Notes: generated from the letters alone by a model not told the origin. Positions 44,680 to 53,350 are shown, counted from the stretch's first letter. The stretch: 62,822 nucleotides of DNA from Lachnospiraceae bacterium (GCA_021205755.1 JAJPWX010000128.1:1-62822), one strand, 5' to 3'. Numbers and translations are program-made.

Positions 44680-46326
44680 ATGTCTATTATTCAGGAACCA
44701 AATCTTACAGCAAAGTACCTTCGTATCTCACGGGACGATGGGGACAAGGCAGAAAGCGACAGCATCGGAGGACAGAGGAATCTGATCGACGACTATATCC
44801 GCCAGCATAAGGAATTGAAATCCTGCGGCGAGTATGTTGACGATGGATTCAGCGGAACAAATTTTGACCGGCCATCGTTTCAGCGTATGATCGAGGATGC
44901 CAAAAAGAAAAAAATCAACTGTATCATCGTGAAAGACCTTTCGCGTCTTGGCCGAAATTATATTGAGACCGGAAAATACATGAATCAGATTTTTCCCTTG
45001 CTCGGAATCCGGCTGATTGCAATCACTGATCATTATGACAGCATGGCAGAATCGGATGATGCCGACCAGATCATTGTTCCATTTAAGAACCTGATCAATG
45101 ACGCTTACTGCCGCGACATTTCCATCAAGATACGCAGCCAGCTTGATACCAAACGAAAGAACGGACAGTTCATTGGAAGTTTCACAACATATGGATATCG
45201 CAAGGATGAAAAAAACAGAAACCATCTGGTGGTTGATGAATATGCGGCAGGCATTGTCCGTACCATCTTCCAGATGAAAAAAGAGGGCGTGAGCCAGCAG
45301 CATATCGCTGACCACCTGAACGGGATGGGAGTGCTGCCCCCGACAGAATATAAGCGGAGCTGCGGTATGAATTATAATAACGGTTTCCGCATTGGCGAAA
45401 ATCCTGTGTGGAGCGCAGCCACTGTTACGCGAATTTTACGGAATGAGGTTTATACCGGCATGGTGGTGCAGGGAAAATTCCGGAAGATCAATTACAAGGT
45501 TCACAAACTTCAGGAGATTGGTGAAGACGAGTGGATCAGGGTTCCAGATATGCACGAGGCGGTCATTCCGCAGGAGACTTTTGATTGCGTACAGGAATTA
45601 CTGGAACACGACACGCGGACAGCGCCGGAGGAAGAAGCTGTGAACCTGTTTTCCGGGATGCTTCGTTGTGGGGACTGCGGGCAAAATATGGTGAGGCGTG
45701 CAACGAAAAAAAATGGGAAAAAGTATTTTTACTATCATTGCTCTACCTATAAAAGAGGCGACGGCTGTACTTCCCACATCATCAGCGAAGAGAAATTGAA
45801 AACTGCTGTGCTTGGGGCAATCCGTGACCAGGTGGAATTGCTTGTCGAAGCAGAAACCATCCTTTCCGCGATTGGGAATCTTCCGGAAAAAAGGATTGGC
45901 GTAAAAACGTTGGATGGCCAGCTTGCCCAATTACATAAGGAAGAGGAACGCTATCTCGGGCTGAAAGCAAAGCTTTATCAGGATATGCAGGAGCACGTAG
46001 TCAGCGCGGAGGAATATGCACAGATCAGCCAGAGGTTTAAAAAGAAGATCGAAGATGCGCGCCAGTCCATAGCAGAAGTCGAAGCAAAACGGAAACGTAT
46101 CCTCTCGGATGCCCGGCGGACGCGTCCGTGGATTGAGGAATTCAAAGCGTTCCAGAATATCGAATCGCTTGACCGTAGTGTTTTGATTTCTCTGGTGCGG
46201 GGGATCACAGTGTATGGAAAGGACTCCATAAAAATCGAGTTCCGATATGAAGATGAGATGATGGAACTGCTTGAATGTGCAACGGATGAGATTCCGGAAT
46301 CAGACGGGATTCCGGCAGCGCGATGA
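44680..46326 (+). CDS. Large serine recombinase (TnpX-like), first of the cluster
   Basis: 548 residues. Catalytic Ser 17 is in AKYLRISRDDGD; the resolvase domain continues YVDDGFSGTNFDRPSFQRM and IVKDLSRLGRNYIETGKY with the expected arginines. The recombinase domain runs to about 290, a zinc ribbon follows (MLRCGDCGQNM...YYHCSTYKRGDGC, about 327-360) and then a coiled coil. All parts of an active large serine integrase are present. It could excise and integrate the element without a partner. It is preceded by a strong promoter and the SD-covering hairpin. Confidence 0.93.
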   Translation: MSIIQEPNLTAKYLRISRDDGDKAESDSIGGQRNLIDDYIRQHKELKSCGEYVDDGFSGTNFDRPSFQRMIEDAKKKKINCIIVKDLSRLGRNYIETGKYMNQIFPLLGIRLIAITDHYDSMAESDDADQIIVPFKNLINDAYCRDISIKIRSQLDTKRKNGQFIGSFTTYGYRKDEKNRNHLVVDEYAAGIVRTIFQMKKEGVSQQHIADHLNGMGVLPPTEYKRSCGMNYNNGFRIGENPVWSAATVTRILRNEVYTGMVVQGKFRKINYKVHKLQEIGEDEWIRVPDMHEAVIPQETFDCVQELLEHDTRTAPEEEAVNLFSGMLRCGDCGQNMVRRATKKNGKKYFYYHCSTYKRGDGCTSHIISEEKLKTAVLGAIRDQVELLVEAETILSAIGNLPEKRIGVKTLDGQLAQLHKEEERYLGLKAKLYQDMQEHVVSAEEYAQISQRFKKKIEDARQSIAEVEAKRKRILSDARRTRPWIEEFKAFQNIESLDRSVLISLVRGITVYGKDSIKIEFRYEDEMMELLECATDEIPESDGIPAAR

Positions 46327-46345
46327 ATGGAAGGTGACTACGGCA

Positions 46346-46915
46346 ATGAGGTGTGTCAGTTATACAAGGGCGGTTTCCAACAGACCGTCGATGTCCGGTA
46401 CGCAGACAGAAAGCATCATGGCGCAGAACCAGCGGATACAGGATTTTACGAAAGCCCATGGATGGAAGATCGAGAAAAAATACTCTGACCGAAAAAAGGA
46501 TGGGAATGAAGAAACAGCGTTTCTGGAAATGAAAGCGGATGGGATGGCCAGAAAATTTGATTGTGTGGTGATTGATTCCTTATACCTGTGCGGGAAAAAG
46601 ATGACACTGGCTGCGGATTTATTTTCACTGGTGTTTCTGCCTGCAGGAATCCATTTCGCGGTCGTGGAAGACAATATTGTCTCTTCTGAAATGGATGCGA
46701 AGGATGCTGTTCAATATCTGCAAAAAAGAAGATCGGAATACAGAATAGCTGTGAGTACAGTAGGGGCAACGCGCAGGGCGGAGATGCGGCAGTATCCGAA
46801 ATATGGATATCGTTATAACGGAGAGCAGATGGAACTGCTTGTGGAAGAAGAAACAGCAGCGGTCGTGAGGGAAATTTATAAACTGGCGGTTGAGGGCAAC
46901 GGGGCAAAAAAATAA
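46346..46915 (+). CDS. Degenerate serine recombinase, N-terminal part (possible frameshift with the next gene)
   Basis: 189 residues from ATG 46346. The resolvase-like fold is recognisable (MRCVSYTRAVSNRPSMSGTQ, FDCVVIDSLYLCGKKM, AGIHFAVVEDN), but the catalytic set is altered: the serine is shifted by one position (Y-T-R-A-V-S instead of Y-x-R-x-S) and the usual SRxGR arginines read YLCGK. It is probably catalytically dead but structurally kept. The frame ends GCA AAA AAA TAA, and the next gene starts within TAATG. A -1 shift on A AAA AAA would read on as AKKIMEILNGRG, the natural continuation. Confidence 0.8.
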   Translation: MRCVSYTRAVSNRPSMSGTQTESIMAQNQRIQDFTKAHGWKIEKKYSDRKKDGNEETAFLEMKADGMARKFDCVVIDSLYLCGKKMTLAADLFSLVFLPAGIHFAVVEDNIVSSEMDAKDAVQYLQKRRSEYRIAVSTVGATRRAEMRQYPKYGYRYNGEQMELLVEEETAAVVREIYKLAVEGNGAKK

Positions 46916-47847
46916 TGGAAATCCTGAACGGCAGGGGGACAGAGTCACCGCATGAGTATTTTCGGCGGCTGGGATGGCCTGGTATCATGAAAAGCGAGCG
47001 TGAGGGGAAATGGAATATTTCGGAAATTAAAAAAATCCTTGCTAATCGACTTTATGTCGGAGAGTGGGAACGGACAGTGGGCGGTGAAAAAGTTATTGTG
47101 CCTTGTCCTCCCATTATAGACAGGGAAGTTTTTCAGATCGTGGACGCAAAACGTGCGAAGGACAGGCGTTTTGAAAAAAACCAATACGGCAGTCAAACGA
47201 TTTTTACAAAGAAGATTTTCGACCAGGGAACAGGAATCCCCCTCTGCCTCCATACGCATAACCAGCTTCAGGTGAAGATTTACAGGATGACCTATCCGAA
47301 ACCGTCGGAAGTCTCGTATGAGAAATCATGGATATTGTTTTCGGAAGTGGAAGAACAGGTGGTCTCGCAGCTAATGGCGGAACTGAAAAAAGCTGCGAAA
47401 GCTGTCAAGATGATCTCGTCAGATATGGGAATGGCAGTAAAAGAACAGCGTATCCGAAACATCCGGGAAGAAGCACAGAACGTTTTTGAAAAAATGCTCC
47501 TCCTGGAAGAGCAGGGACGTGTGGCTGGGAAATCCATTTCTTCTGGAGAAACTGCAGCTGATATTGTTTCAGCAGCATCAGAATCCCCGGATAATATCGA
47601 CAACGATTTTTGGATGCTTGACCAGAAACTTAAAGCGGCGGAAGAACAGATTGCCGGGATTGAAAAAACGTTCAGCCGGGAGAATCCATGGATAAAGATT
47701 TTTTCAGACATTGACCTGAGTGGGGGACTTACAAGAAAAATCGTAAACAAAGCGATTGAGCGGATTGAATGCGTCCGATTTGAATTTGTGGAAGTACGCT
47801 TTTGTGAGCAGAAATGGTTTCGGAAGCTGCCGGGCGAATGGTTTTGA
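46915..47847 (+). CDS. Degenerate serine recombinase, C-terminal part
   Basis: 310 residues beginning at the ATG that shares its A with the previous TAA. It contains the C-terminal portion of a recombinase domain (EILNGRGTESPHEYFRRLGW, ISEIKKILANRLYVGEWERT) and a helical region, but no clear zinc-ribbon cysteine set; the usual place reads FDQGTGIPLCLHTHNQLQ. It can be made by re-initiation at TAATG or as a fusion by -1 frameshifting. It lies in tight order with intact recombinases on both sides, so it is likely retained as a partner subunit. Confidence 0.8.
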   Translation: MEILNGRGTESPHEYFRRLGWPGIMKSEREGKWNISEIKKILANRLYVGEWERTVGGEKVIVPCPPIIDREVFQIVDAKRAKDRRFEKNQYGSQTIFTKKIFDQGTGIPLCLHTHNQLQVKIYRMTYPKPSEVSYEKSWILFSEVEEQVVSQLMAELKKAAKAVKMISSDMGMAVKEQRIRNIREEAQNVFEKMLLLEEQGRVAGKSISSGETAADIVSAASESPDNIDNDFWMLDQKLKAAEEQIAGIEKTFSRENPWIKIFSDIDLSGGLTRKIVNKAIERIECVRFEFVEVRFCEQKWFRKLPGEWF

Positions 47848-47859
47848 GGAGGATTGGCA

Positions 47860-49548
47860 ATGGCAAGGAAGAGCAGACGTAAAAAAATCGAGGAAGTGAA
47901 AACAGAGGCCGTTTTCATTCCGGAGGTCAGCCGGGATGTGGCACAGTTCAGGACTGCAGCATATGCGCGTCTTTCTGTAGATAAGGGTGACGATGAAAAA
48001 ATCGAGACACAGATTGAACTGATCCATCAATACATTGAAGGGCATCCGGATTTAACATTGGCTGACACTTACGTAGACAACGGATACAGCGGGACAAGTT
48101 TTGACAGGCCGGAGTTCAATCGTCTGATGGAAGATATGAAAGCCGGGAGGATACACTGTATCGTAGTGAAAGACCTGTCACGTTTCGGGAGGGATTTTCT
48201 GGAGACAGGATATTATCTGGAAACAGTGCTGCCGCATCTGAATGTCCGGTTCATTTCCATCAATGACGATTTTGACAGCAACAGGGAGAGTGACCGGAAC
48301 AGCATCGCAGTACCGATCAAGAATATTATCAATGAGCTTTACGCAAAAGAAGCATCAAAGAAGCAGACTGTATATTTTGAAATGTGCAGCAAAAATGGGA
48401 ACAGGACGATTGAGAGGGGAACGTTTGGCTATGATGTTGACCGGATAAATAATGTCCTTGTTGTGAATCCCCTGACTGCCCCTTATGTCCGGGTTATTTT
48501 CCACTGGTTCCTGATGGGCTACACGACAGGGATGATCGCGCGGCGGCTGAATATGCTGGGTGCGCGGACACCGTTTTATTATAAGGCGATAGAAGAAAGA
48601 TTAGAAGTGCCGGAAACGGACCGTTGGACATATGACCGTGTCAGTACAATCCTCCGGAACCGGACTTATGCGGGTGATACGGTCTATGGGAAAAGACGGA
48701 AAATTCTGTATAAGAATGTGGATGCATACCATGCGAGACAGGAAGACTGGATCATCCATAAGGATACCCATGAGGCACTTGTGAACCGGGAAGATTTTGA
48801 AAAAGTGCAGGAGATGATGGACTCGACATCGAGAAAAATGAAAGCAGAAAAAACGGCACTGACAGAGCAGCGGGAAAAATTCACAGATTTTTTTCCGCAG
48901 AAAGTGTGCTGCATGGAGTGCGGCGGCACAATGTTGTACAGCCGGTATTCCAGGAGCAGATATTGTGAGGAATTAAATGGTGCGGTTTACTGGTGCAAGG
49001 GCAACGGCGTCTCAAAGGAATGCAGGCAGAAAATCCACGAAGATTACCTGAAGGCCATTGTGATGGATCAGATTCGGAACCTCGTGAAGACTGTATGCGA
49101 TAAACGGAAGCTCCTGAAACAGATACAGTCCGGGCAGTGCAGTCCTGCCGTGGTTACTTCCCTCCGCAGGAACGCATCCAACCTTGCAGAAAAATTATCC
49201 CATACGGTGGAAGCGAGGGAAAGCCTGTACGAAAACCTGCAGGAGGGGATTATCGACCAGGAGGAGTACCGAATGCTGAAGGAACATTATATCCTGGAAG
49301 AGCAGAGCCTGAAAAAAGAGATTGCGGATGTGGAGGAAAAAAAGAGGGCGGTTATGCGGAAACTGGGACGCTGTCTGGAGCTTGCGGAGCATCTGGAAGA
49401 ATTCATGGACAGGCAGGAGCTCGATCAGAAGATGGCAAGGGAATTTATCGACCGTATCTATGTAAGCTCCAGCGGGAAGATTGAAATCCGTTTTACCTGC
49501 GGGGATGTGTTTGCTGATCTGGCGGAACTGACGGAGGGCATTCAGTGA
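47860..49548 (+). CDS. Large serine recombinase, third of the cluster
   Basis: 562 residues; ATG 47860 with GAGGAGGA in front (TTG 47854 is in frame but closer). Catalytic Ser 39 is in AYARLSVDKGDD after a basic 30-residue extension. YVDNGYSGTSFDRPEFNRL and VVKDLSRFGRDFLETG carry the conserved residues. Zinc-ribbon cysteines (VCCMECGGTMLYSRYSRSRY, then WCKGNGVSKEC) and a long coiled coil (about 430-530) follow. It appears intact. It starts 12 bases after the degenerate recombinase and so is probably cotranscribed. Confidence 0.93.
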   Translation: MARKSRRKKIEEVKTEAVFIPEVSRDVAQFRTAAYARLSVDKGDDEKIETQIELIHQYIEGHPDLTLADTYVDNGYSGTSFDRPEFNRLMEDMKAGRIHCIVVKDLSRFGRDFLETGYYLETVLPHLNVRFISINDDFDSNRESDRNSIAVPIKNIINELYAKEASKKQTVYFEMCSKNGNRTIERGTFGYDVDRINNVLVVNPLTAPYVRVIFHWFLMGYTTGMIARRLNMLGARTPFYYKAIEERLEVPETDRWTYDRVSTILRNRTYAGDTVYGKRRKILYKNVDAYHARQEDWIIHKDTHEALVNREDFEKVQEMMDSTSRKMKAEKTALTEQREKFTDFFPQKVCCMECGGTMLYSRYSRSRYCEELNGAVYWCKGNGVSKECRQKIHEDYLKAIVMDQIRNLVKTVCDKRKLLKQIQSGQCSPAVVTSLRRNASNLAEKLSHTVEARESLYENLQEGIIDQEEYRMLKEHYILEEQSLKKEIADVEEKKRAVMRKLGRCLELAEHLEEFMDRQELDQKMAREFIDRIYVSSSGKIEIRFTCGDVFADLAELTEGIQ

Positions 49549-49603
49549 CAATGTGGGGCAGTGGTAGTTCCTGCCCCGAAGGAAAAAGAGGTGAATGGGC
49601 ATT

Positions 49604-51226
49604 ATGAAACCTTTGAAACAGGCATTTTATCTGAGACTGTCACAGGCGGACGGTGACCTTGGGGTGGACAATAAGGACGAGAGCAACAGCATCGAGAACC
49701 AGAGACTTTTGCTGCAGACGTTCGCGGGATCACGGGAGGATTTGCCGAATGAAGCCGTGGAATATGTCGATGATGGGTACAGCGGCACAGATTTTAACCG
49801 TCCGGGTTTCGCCCGGATGCTTGAGGACGCAAAGCAGGGGAAGATCGACATCATTCTGGTCAAGGACCTCTCAAGGCTTGGCAGGGATTACATCGGTGTG
49901 GGCGATTACCTGGAGCAGGTTTTTCCGCTTTTGGGAATCCGTTTTATCGCGGTGAACTCCAACTATGACAGCAACAATTATATCGGGAAGACGATGGGGC
50001 TTGATATGAGCATTACGAACCTGGTGAATACGCTTTACAGCCGGGATGTTTCAAAAAAGTATACAAGCGCCCTGCAGACGAAATGGAGGCTCGGGATATG
50101 TACGGCGGGCAGGCTCCCATTTGGTTATAAAAAAGACCCCGAACAGAAAGAGAAGTGGGTGGTTGATCCGGAAGCGGCCGGATATGTCCGTATGGTTTTT
50201 GATAAGGCGCTGGCTGGATGGAGTACTTCCATGATCGCTGCCTATATGAATGAGCAGAAGATCCCGACACCCGGACAATACCGTCAGCTACATAGTGGGA
50301 CAGGATGTTGGAACCGTAAAGTGACAGATGAGGAATGGTTGTGGGATGTACCGATGGTCTTGAGAACACTTCGGAATTATTCTTATACAGGCGCACTGGT
50401 ACATGGGAAGACAAAAAAGGTGAGCGCTGGAAATAAGAGCCGCAGGAATGTCAGGAAAGAAGACTGGTTTGTTGTCGCGGATATACATGAGGGGATCGTT
50501 ACCCCGGAAGAATTTGAGGAGGCACAGGCAGCAATCCGGCACACAGATATGCCACCGGCGCGTTTTGACAGTGGCTTCTCGCTTAAAGGAAAAATTCGTT
50601 GCGGTAACTGCAACCTTGTCATGGACTACCACGATGGCGTGACTCCGATTATCTACTGCGGGCACGCGATAGAGAGCGGGAAAGCGTCAAAATGTGATAA
50701 GACAAGACATAGAAGTCAGAGGATAGAGTATCTTGTCCTGCATTCCCTGAACCATCAGCTGCTGCTTCTTGGAACCCTTGCGGGGCAGCTGGAAGATAAA
50801 AAAACAAAGCATGGCGCTGGACTGACTGCGGAGACGAAACAGTTGAAAAAGAAGATTGAAATCCTGCAGGCTGACAGAATCCGTCTGTATGAAAGGTTTG
50901 CGGATGGGATGATTTCTCTGGAGGAGTATCAGACGGAGAAGACATCCGTTGCAGAGCAGCTGAAAACTGTTCAGGCGCAATATGACAGGCTTGCAAGTCT
51001 GGAACAGAAAGAGGATTCCATGATCGCAGAGATTGAAGTGGTACAGGGGCAGGCAGAGGAATTGATGTGTTATGGGAAGATGACAAGGGAGATCGCGGAA
51101 GCATTTATTGACACCGTGTATATCTACAACGCAAAGAGGGTTGAGATCGTGTTCCTCTTTGACGACCTGATCCGGAGGGTGACTGAATATCTGGAGCAGG
51201 AAGCAGGAGAAGAAGAAAAAATCTGA
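49604..51226 (+). CDS. Large serine recombinase, fourth of the cluster
   Basis: 540 residues from ATG 49604 (ATG 49595 is three codons upstream but touches the GAGGTG site). Catalytic Ser 13 is in AFYLRLSQADGD; EYVDDGYSGTDFNRPGFARM and LVKDLSRLGRDYIGVGDY are intact. Zinc-ribbon residues are IRCGNCNLVMDYHDG and YCGHAIESGKASKC, and the C-terminal coiled coil runs to about 500. It is preceded by a small GGGGCAG/CTGCCCC hairpin (49555-49577). Whether the tandem recombinases act together or separately is unknown. Confidence 0.93.
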   Translation: MKPLKQAFYLRLSQADGDLGVDNKDESNSIENQRLLLQTFAGSREDLPNEAVEYVDDGYSGTDFNRPGFARMLEDAKQGKIDIILVKDLSRLGRDYIGVGDYLEQVFPLLGIRFIAVNSNYDSNNYIGKTMGLDMSITNLVNTLYSRDVSKKYTSALQTKWRLGICTAGRLPFGYKKDPEQKEKWVVDPEAAGYVRMVFDKALAGWSTSMIAAYMNEQKIPTPGQYRQLHSGTGCWNRKVTDEEWLWDVPMVLRTLRNYSYTGALVHGKTKKVSAGNKSRRNVRKEDWFVVADIHEGIVTPEEFEEAQAAIRHTDMPPARFDSGFSLKGKIRCGNCNLVMDYHDGVTPIIYCGHAIESGKASKCDKTRHRSQRIEYLVLHSLNHQLLLLGTLAGQLEDKKTKHGAGLTAETKQLKKKIEILQADRIRLYERFADGMISLEEYQTEKTSVAEQLKTVQAQYDRLASLEQKEDSMIAEIEVVQGQAEELMCYGKMTREIAEAFIDTVYIYNAKRVEIVFLFDDLIRRVTEYLEQEAGEEEKI

Positions 51227-51272
51227 AGGTTAGCAACGGTATGTTTTTTTAATAAGGAAGGACGGGAGAGAT

Positions 51273-51608
51273 ATGACAACGAAGAATTTTATCAGTAAAG
51301 GTGTACTGCCGATAATGGCGTTTCTGTTAGTCGGGTGGCTTGGAAGCTACTTTTATATGGTAGATGGACAGATCATCTGGTTCCGATTTGCTATGCTTTT
51401 CGGCATTTTCGCAGGCATCCCGCATATGTTCCTGGTTGTCCCGAGAAATCTGGACATTGGCGGAACGGCAGGCATGGTGGTTGCCTGTGTGCTTGTTGGC
51501 GGGCTGATCGGTATTCCGGTTGCGGCATGGAAGTTTGTCCGTGCGGTTGGATATCTTGTTGGATTTCCCGTGAGCAGAGTGACGCAGAAGATAAGAGAAG
51601 AACGGTAA
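51273..51608 (+). CDS. DUF6050-like small membrane protein
   Basis: 111 residues with a good GAAGGACGGGAGAG site. Three hydrophobic segments are clear: VLPIMAFLLVGWLGSYFY (about 11-28), FAMLFGIFAGIPHMFLVV and GTAGMVVACVLVGGLIGIPV, with a basic C-terminal tail. It resembles the DUF6050 group found next to recombinase genes in clostridial elements; that label is from memory of the pattern. No function known. Confidence 0.7.
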   Translation: MTTKNFISKGVLPIMAFLLVGWLGSYFYMVDGQIIWFRFAMLFGIFAGIPHMFLVVPRNLDIGGTAGMVVACVLVGGLIGIPVAAWKFVRAVGYLVGFPVSRVTQKIREER

Positions 51609-51675
51609 CAAACAGGAATTGTGCCGGCTTCTGGCTGAATTCGGCACACCATTTATAAATAAGAAGGAGATCGTT

Positions 51676-52044
51676 ATGAGGTATACAGAAATTAAGGAGT
51701 ATCCAGCGGGATTACTGGAAGCAGTTGGGAAGTATGTGCATCATGAATTAAAACTTCAGACGGGACAAGACTTGTCAGACGATCAGATGCAGGGGCTTGA
51801 TATGGTGCTGCATCAATTAAAAGAGCGGGAACGGATTGCGCTTCTTTACCGTTATAAAGACAGGATGACCTATCGCGAGATCGGGCAGAAATACGGTGTT
51901 ACCAGATCGCGAATCGAGCAGATGCTTAGTAAATGCCTGCGTAAACTTGCGCATCCCAGCAGATGGGGCTATGTCGTCCGCGGATATCAGGGACAGACCG
52001 AGTATTTGAAAGCTGTTAAAAAAGAGGATGAAAATTGTTCCTGA
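51676..52044 (+). CDS. Sigma-70 region 4-like protein
   Basis: 122 residues, ATG 51676 behind AAGAAGGAGAT. The region QLKERERIALLYRYKDRMTY, then REIGQKYGVTRSRIEQMLSK, is a classical sigma region 4 helix-turn-helix (about residues 50-95). The N-terminal 45 residues are helical. No region 2 is present, so it is more likely a DNA-binding regulator than a complete sigma factor. It may control the recombinase or toxin gene nearby. Confidence 0.75.
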   Translation: MRYTEIKEYPAGLLEAVGKYVHHELKLQTGQDLSDDQMQGLDMVLHQLKERERIALLYRYKDRMTYREIGQKYGVTRSRIEQMLSKCLRKLAHPSRWGYVVRGYQGQTEYLKAVKKEDENCS

Positions 52045-52113
52045 TGCTTCTTTGAGCAATCCTTTTGGTAGCTATTGAAATCTGAAATTTTATAAGAAAA
52101 CGGAAAATAATAA

Positions 52114-52142
52114 TTGAAAGAGATTGTAAAAAATGGTATGAT
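52114..52142 (+). promoter_or_regulatory. Promoter of the holin-like toxin gene
   Basis: TTGAAA (52114-52119), 17-base spacer, TATGAT (52137-52142). About 110 bases of structured leader follow before the toxin start. Confidence 0.7.
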
Positions 52143-52260
52143 TTCCTTGCGTGGCGAAAGCTGCGCAGGAAGCACCCATGACAGGGTGGTAGCCTCCCGA
52201 GCCAATGTAACTGTGGTTTAACCGGCTTGCCGGAATTACATAGGAAGGGAGGTGGCGTGT

Positions 52261-52377
52261 ATGACAGCTTACGAGACTACAATGGTCATCTTAGGTATAC
52301 TTGGTTTGCTTGTAGCCTTCGGCGGTTTGTTAATTGCGTTGCTTACCTTTCTCGATAAGAGAAAGAAGCGCAAATAA
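52261..52377 (+). CDS. Holin-like toxin of a type I toxin-antitoxin system
   Basis: A 38-residue peptide with GGGAGGTGG before the ATG. It is one membrane helix (TMVILGILGLLVAFGGLLIA) followed by LLTFLDKRKKRK, the layout of 'putative holin-like toxin' peptides related to TxpA/BsrG. Such peptides damage membrane potential when overproduced and are held back by an antisense RNA. A predicted minus-strand RNA overlaps its 3' end (52372-52473). The long structured leader with AAGCACCC and CCGGCTTGCCGG hairpins is also typical of type I toxin mRNAs. Confidence 0.82.
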   Translation: MTAYETTMVILGILGLLVAFGGLLIALLTFLDKRKKRK

Positions 52378-52473
52378 AAATGCCTCTCCTGTCTGCAAAC
52401 GGGAGAGGCGGTGTCCGTTAGGACGCTAATCTGATCTTCGGGAGCATCCACTTTGGAGTGGGTGCTTTCCTTT
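52372..52473 (-). ncRNA. Predicted antisense RNA antitoxin
   Basis: A minus-strand promoter (TTGAAT 52508-52503, 17-base spacer, TATATT 52485-52480) would start an RNA near 52473. Reading leftward it meets GCCTCTCC/GGAGAGGC (52409-52382) followed by ATTTTTATTT, an intrinsic terminator, giving about 100 nt that covers the 3' end of the toxin gene. Tail-to-tail overlap matches TxpA/RatA-type systems. Confidence 0.6.
52444..52469 (+). terminator. Terminator of the toxin mRNA
   Basis: GCATCCACT-TTGG-AGTGGGTGC (one G-U pair) followed by TTTCCTTT. Confidence 0.65.
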
Positions 52474-52479
52474 ACTAAT

Positions 52480-52508
52480 AATATAACATCTGACGGCAAA
52501 TAATTCAA
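52480..52508 (-). promoter_or_regulatory. Promoter of the antisense RNA
   Basis: On the minus strand TTGAAT, 17 bases, TATATT, facing the toxin gene. Confidence 0.6.
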
Positions 52509-52975
52509 TAAGATTTTTAAAATTACGAATAGCAATTCTTCTGATGCAGATTTCCATGCAAAATATCCTGATGGATTAGAAAAACCTGTTTCCTCTGGCT
52601 AGTACGAGGCTGTTGCTAGTCAGGGTTTCATAACCCCAAATTTAAAATCTCACAAATAGAAAGGAACTTTTATAATCTAAAGAGTTGACTTTTGAGAGGC
52701 ATTATGCTTTAATATTCACAGGGGGAAATGCCCCCGGAAGCTGTTTTTGACTGGCCAGGAATAAAACAGAATACATACGGATTTTGCTTCAGGAAAGGAT
52801 GGTGGAGCAGGCAAATTGGCGGGCAGCAGAGAAAGCAAGGTGAAAGCAGATTTTTGAGATGCTTTCTTTTGCTGTTGACCTGGCAGAAAAGATAAAAAAG
52901 ATTACGAATAACAAATTTATATTTTGACGCGGTAGTAGCTGGTCGTGTAAAATTGATGAATAGGAGACAGAGCAG
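52509..52975. other. Gene-free stretch with a second recombinase-type promoter
   Basis: No gene is seen. Near 52577-52630 an imperfect inverted repeat (AAACCTG...CAGGGTTT with CTGGCTAG/CTAGTCAG inside) could be an RNA structure or recombination site. A promoter lies at 52685-52713 and GGGGG-AAATG-CCCCC at 52721-52735. The long untranslated distance to 52976 is unexplained. Confidence 0.4.
52685..52713 (+). promoter_or_regulatory. Promoter resembling that of the recombinase cluster
   Basis: TTGACT (52685-52690), 17-base spacer, TTTAAT (52708-52713), with TCACAAATA at 52650-52658 at the same distance as in the 44562 promoter. Confidence 0.6.
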
Positions 52976-53350
52976 ATGAAAGTTATGGAAGCATTATATG
53001 ATGGATTGCTTTATCCGGCGGAGCAGGTAGTGCCGGATACGCCCCGGTATCATGAGGCTGTAAAGGCGATACATGAGATCATGTGTGATTTTGAAGGAAG
53101 CCTTGATAAAGAAATCTATAAGAGAATTGATTCTTTATTGGATCTGGAGGCGGAATCAAGCGATATCATGGAAATGGAATTTTTTAAGTATGGATTGTCA
53201 CTGGGGATGAAGCTGTCGCAGGAATCTGATGAGATGATCAAGAGACTTCTCTCGTGCAAAACCGATAAGGATATGATTGATCCGGATAGTGAAGTGATGA
53301 TTGCCCCGCAGGAAAACATAGGGCAAACAATGGATGAGGCTGTGCAGTAA
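52976..53350 (+). CDS. DUF6809-like protein
   Basis: 124 residues behind AATAGGAGAC. Residues 1-~85 (MKVMEALYDGLLYPAEQVVP, then YHEAVKAIHEIMCDFEGSLD and MEMEFFKYGLSLGMKL) resemble the helical DUF6809 family of clostridial accessory regions. The C-terminal ~35 residues are an acidic tail not expected in the family. Function is unknown. A strong terminator follows at 53413. Confidence 0.65.
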   Translation: MKVMEALYDGLLYPAEQVVPDTPRYHEAVKAIHEIMCDFEGSLDKEIYKRIDSLLDLEAESSDIMEMEFFKYGLSLGMKLSQESDEMIKRLLSCKTDKDMIDPDSEVMIAPQENIGQTMDEAVQ

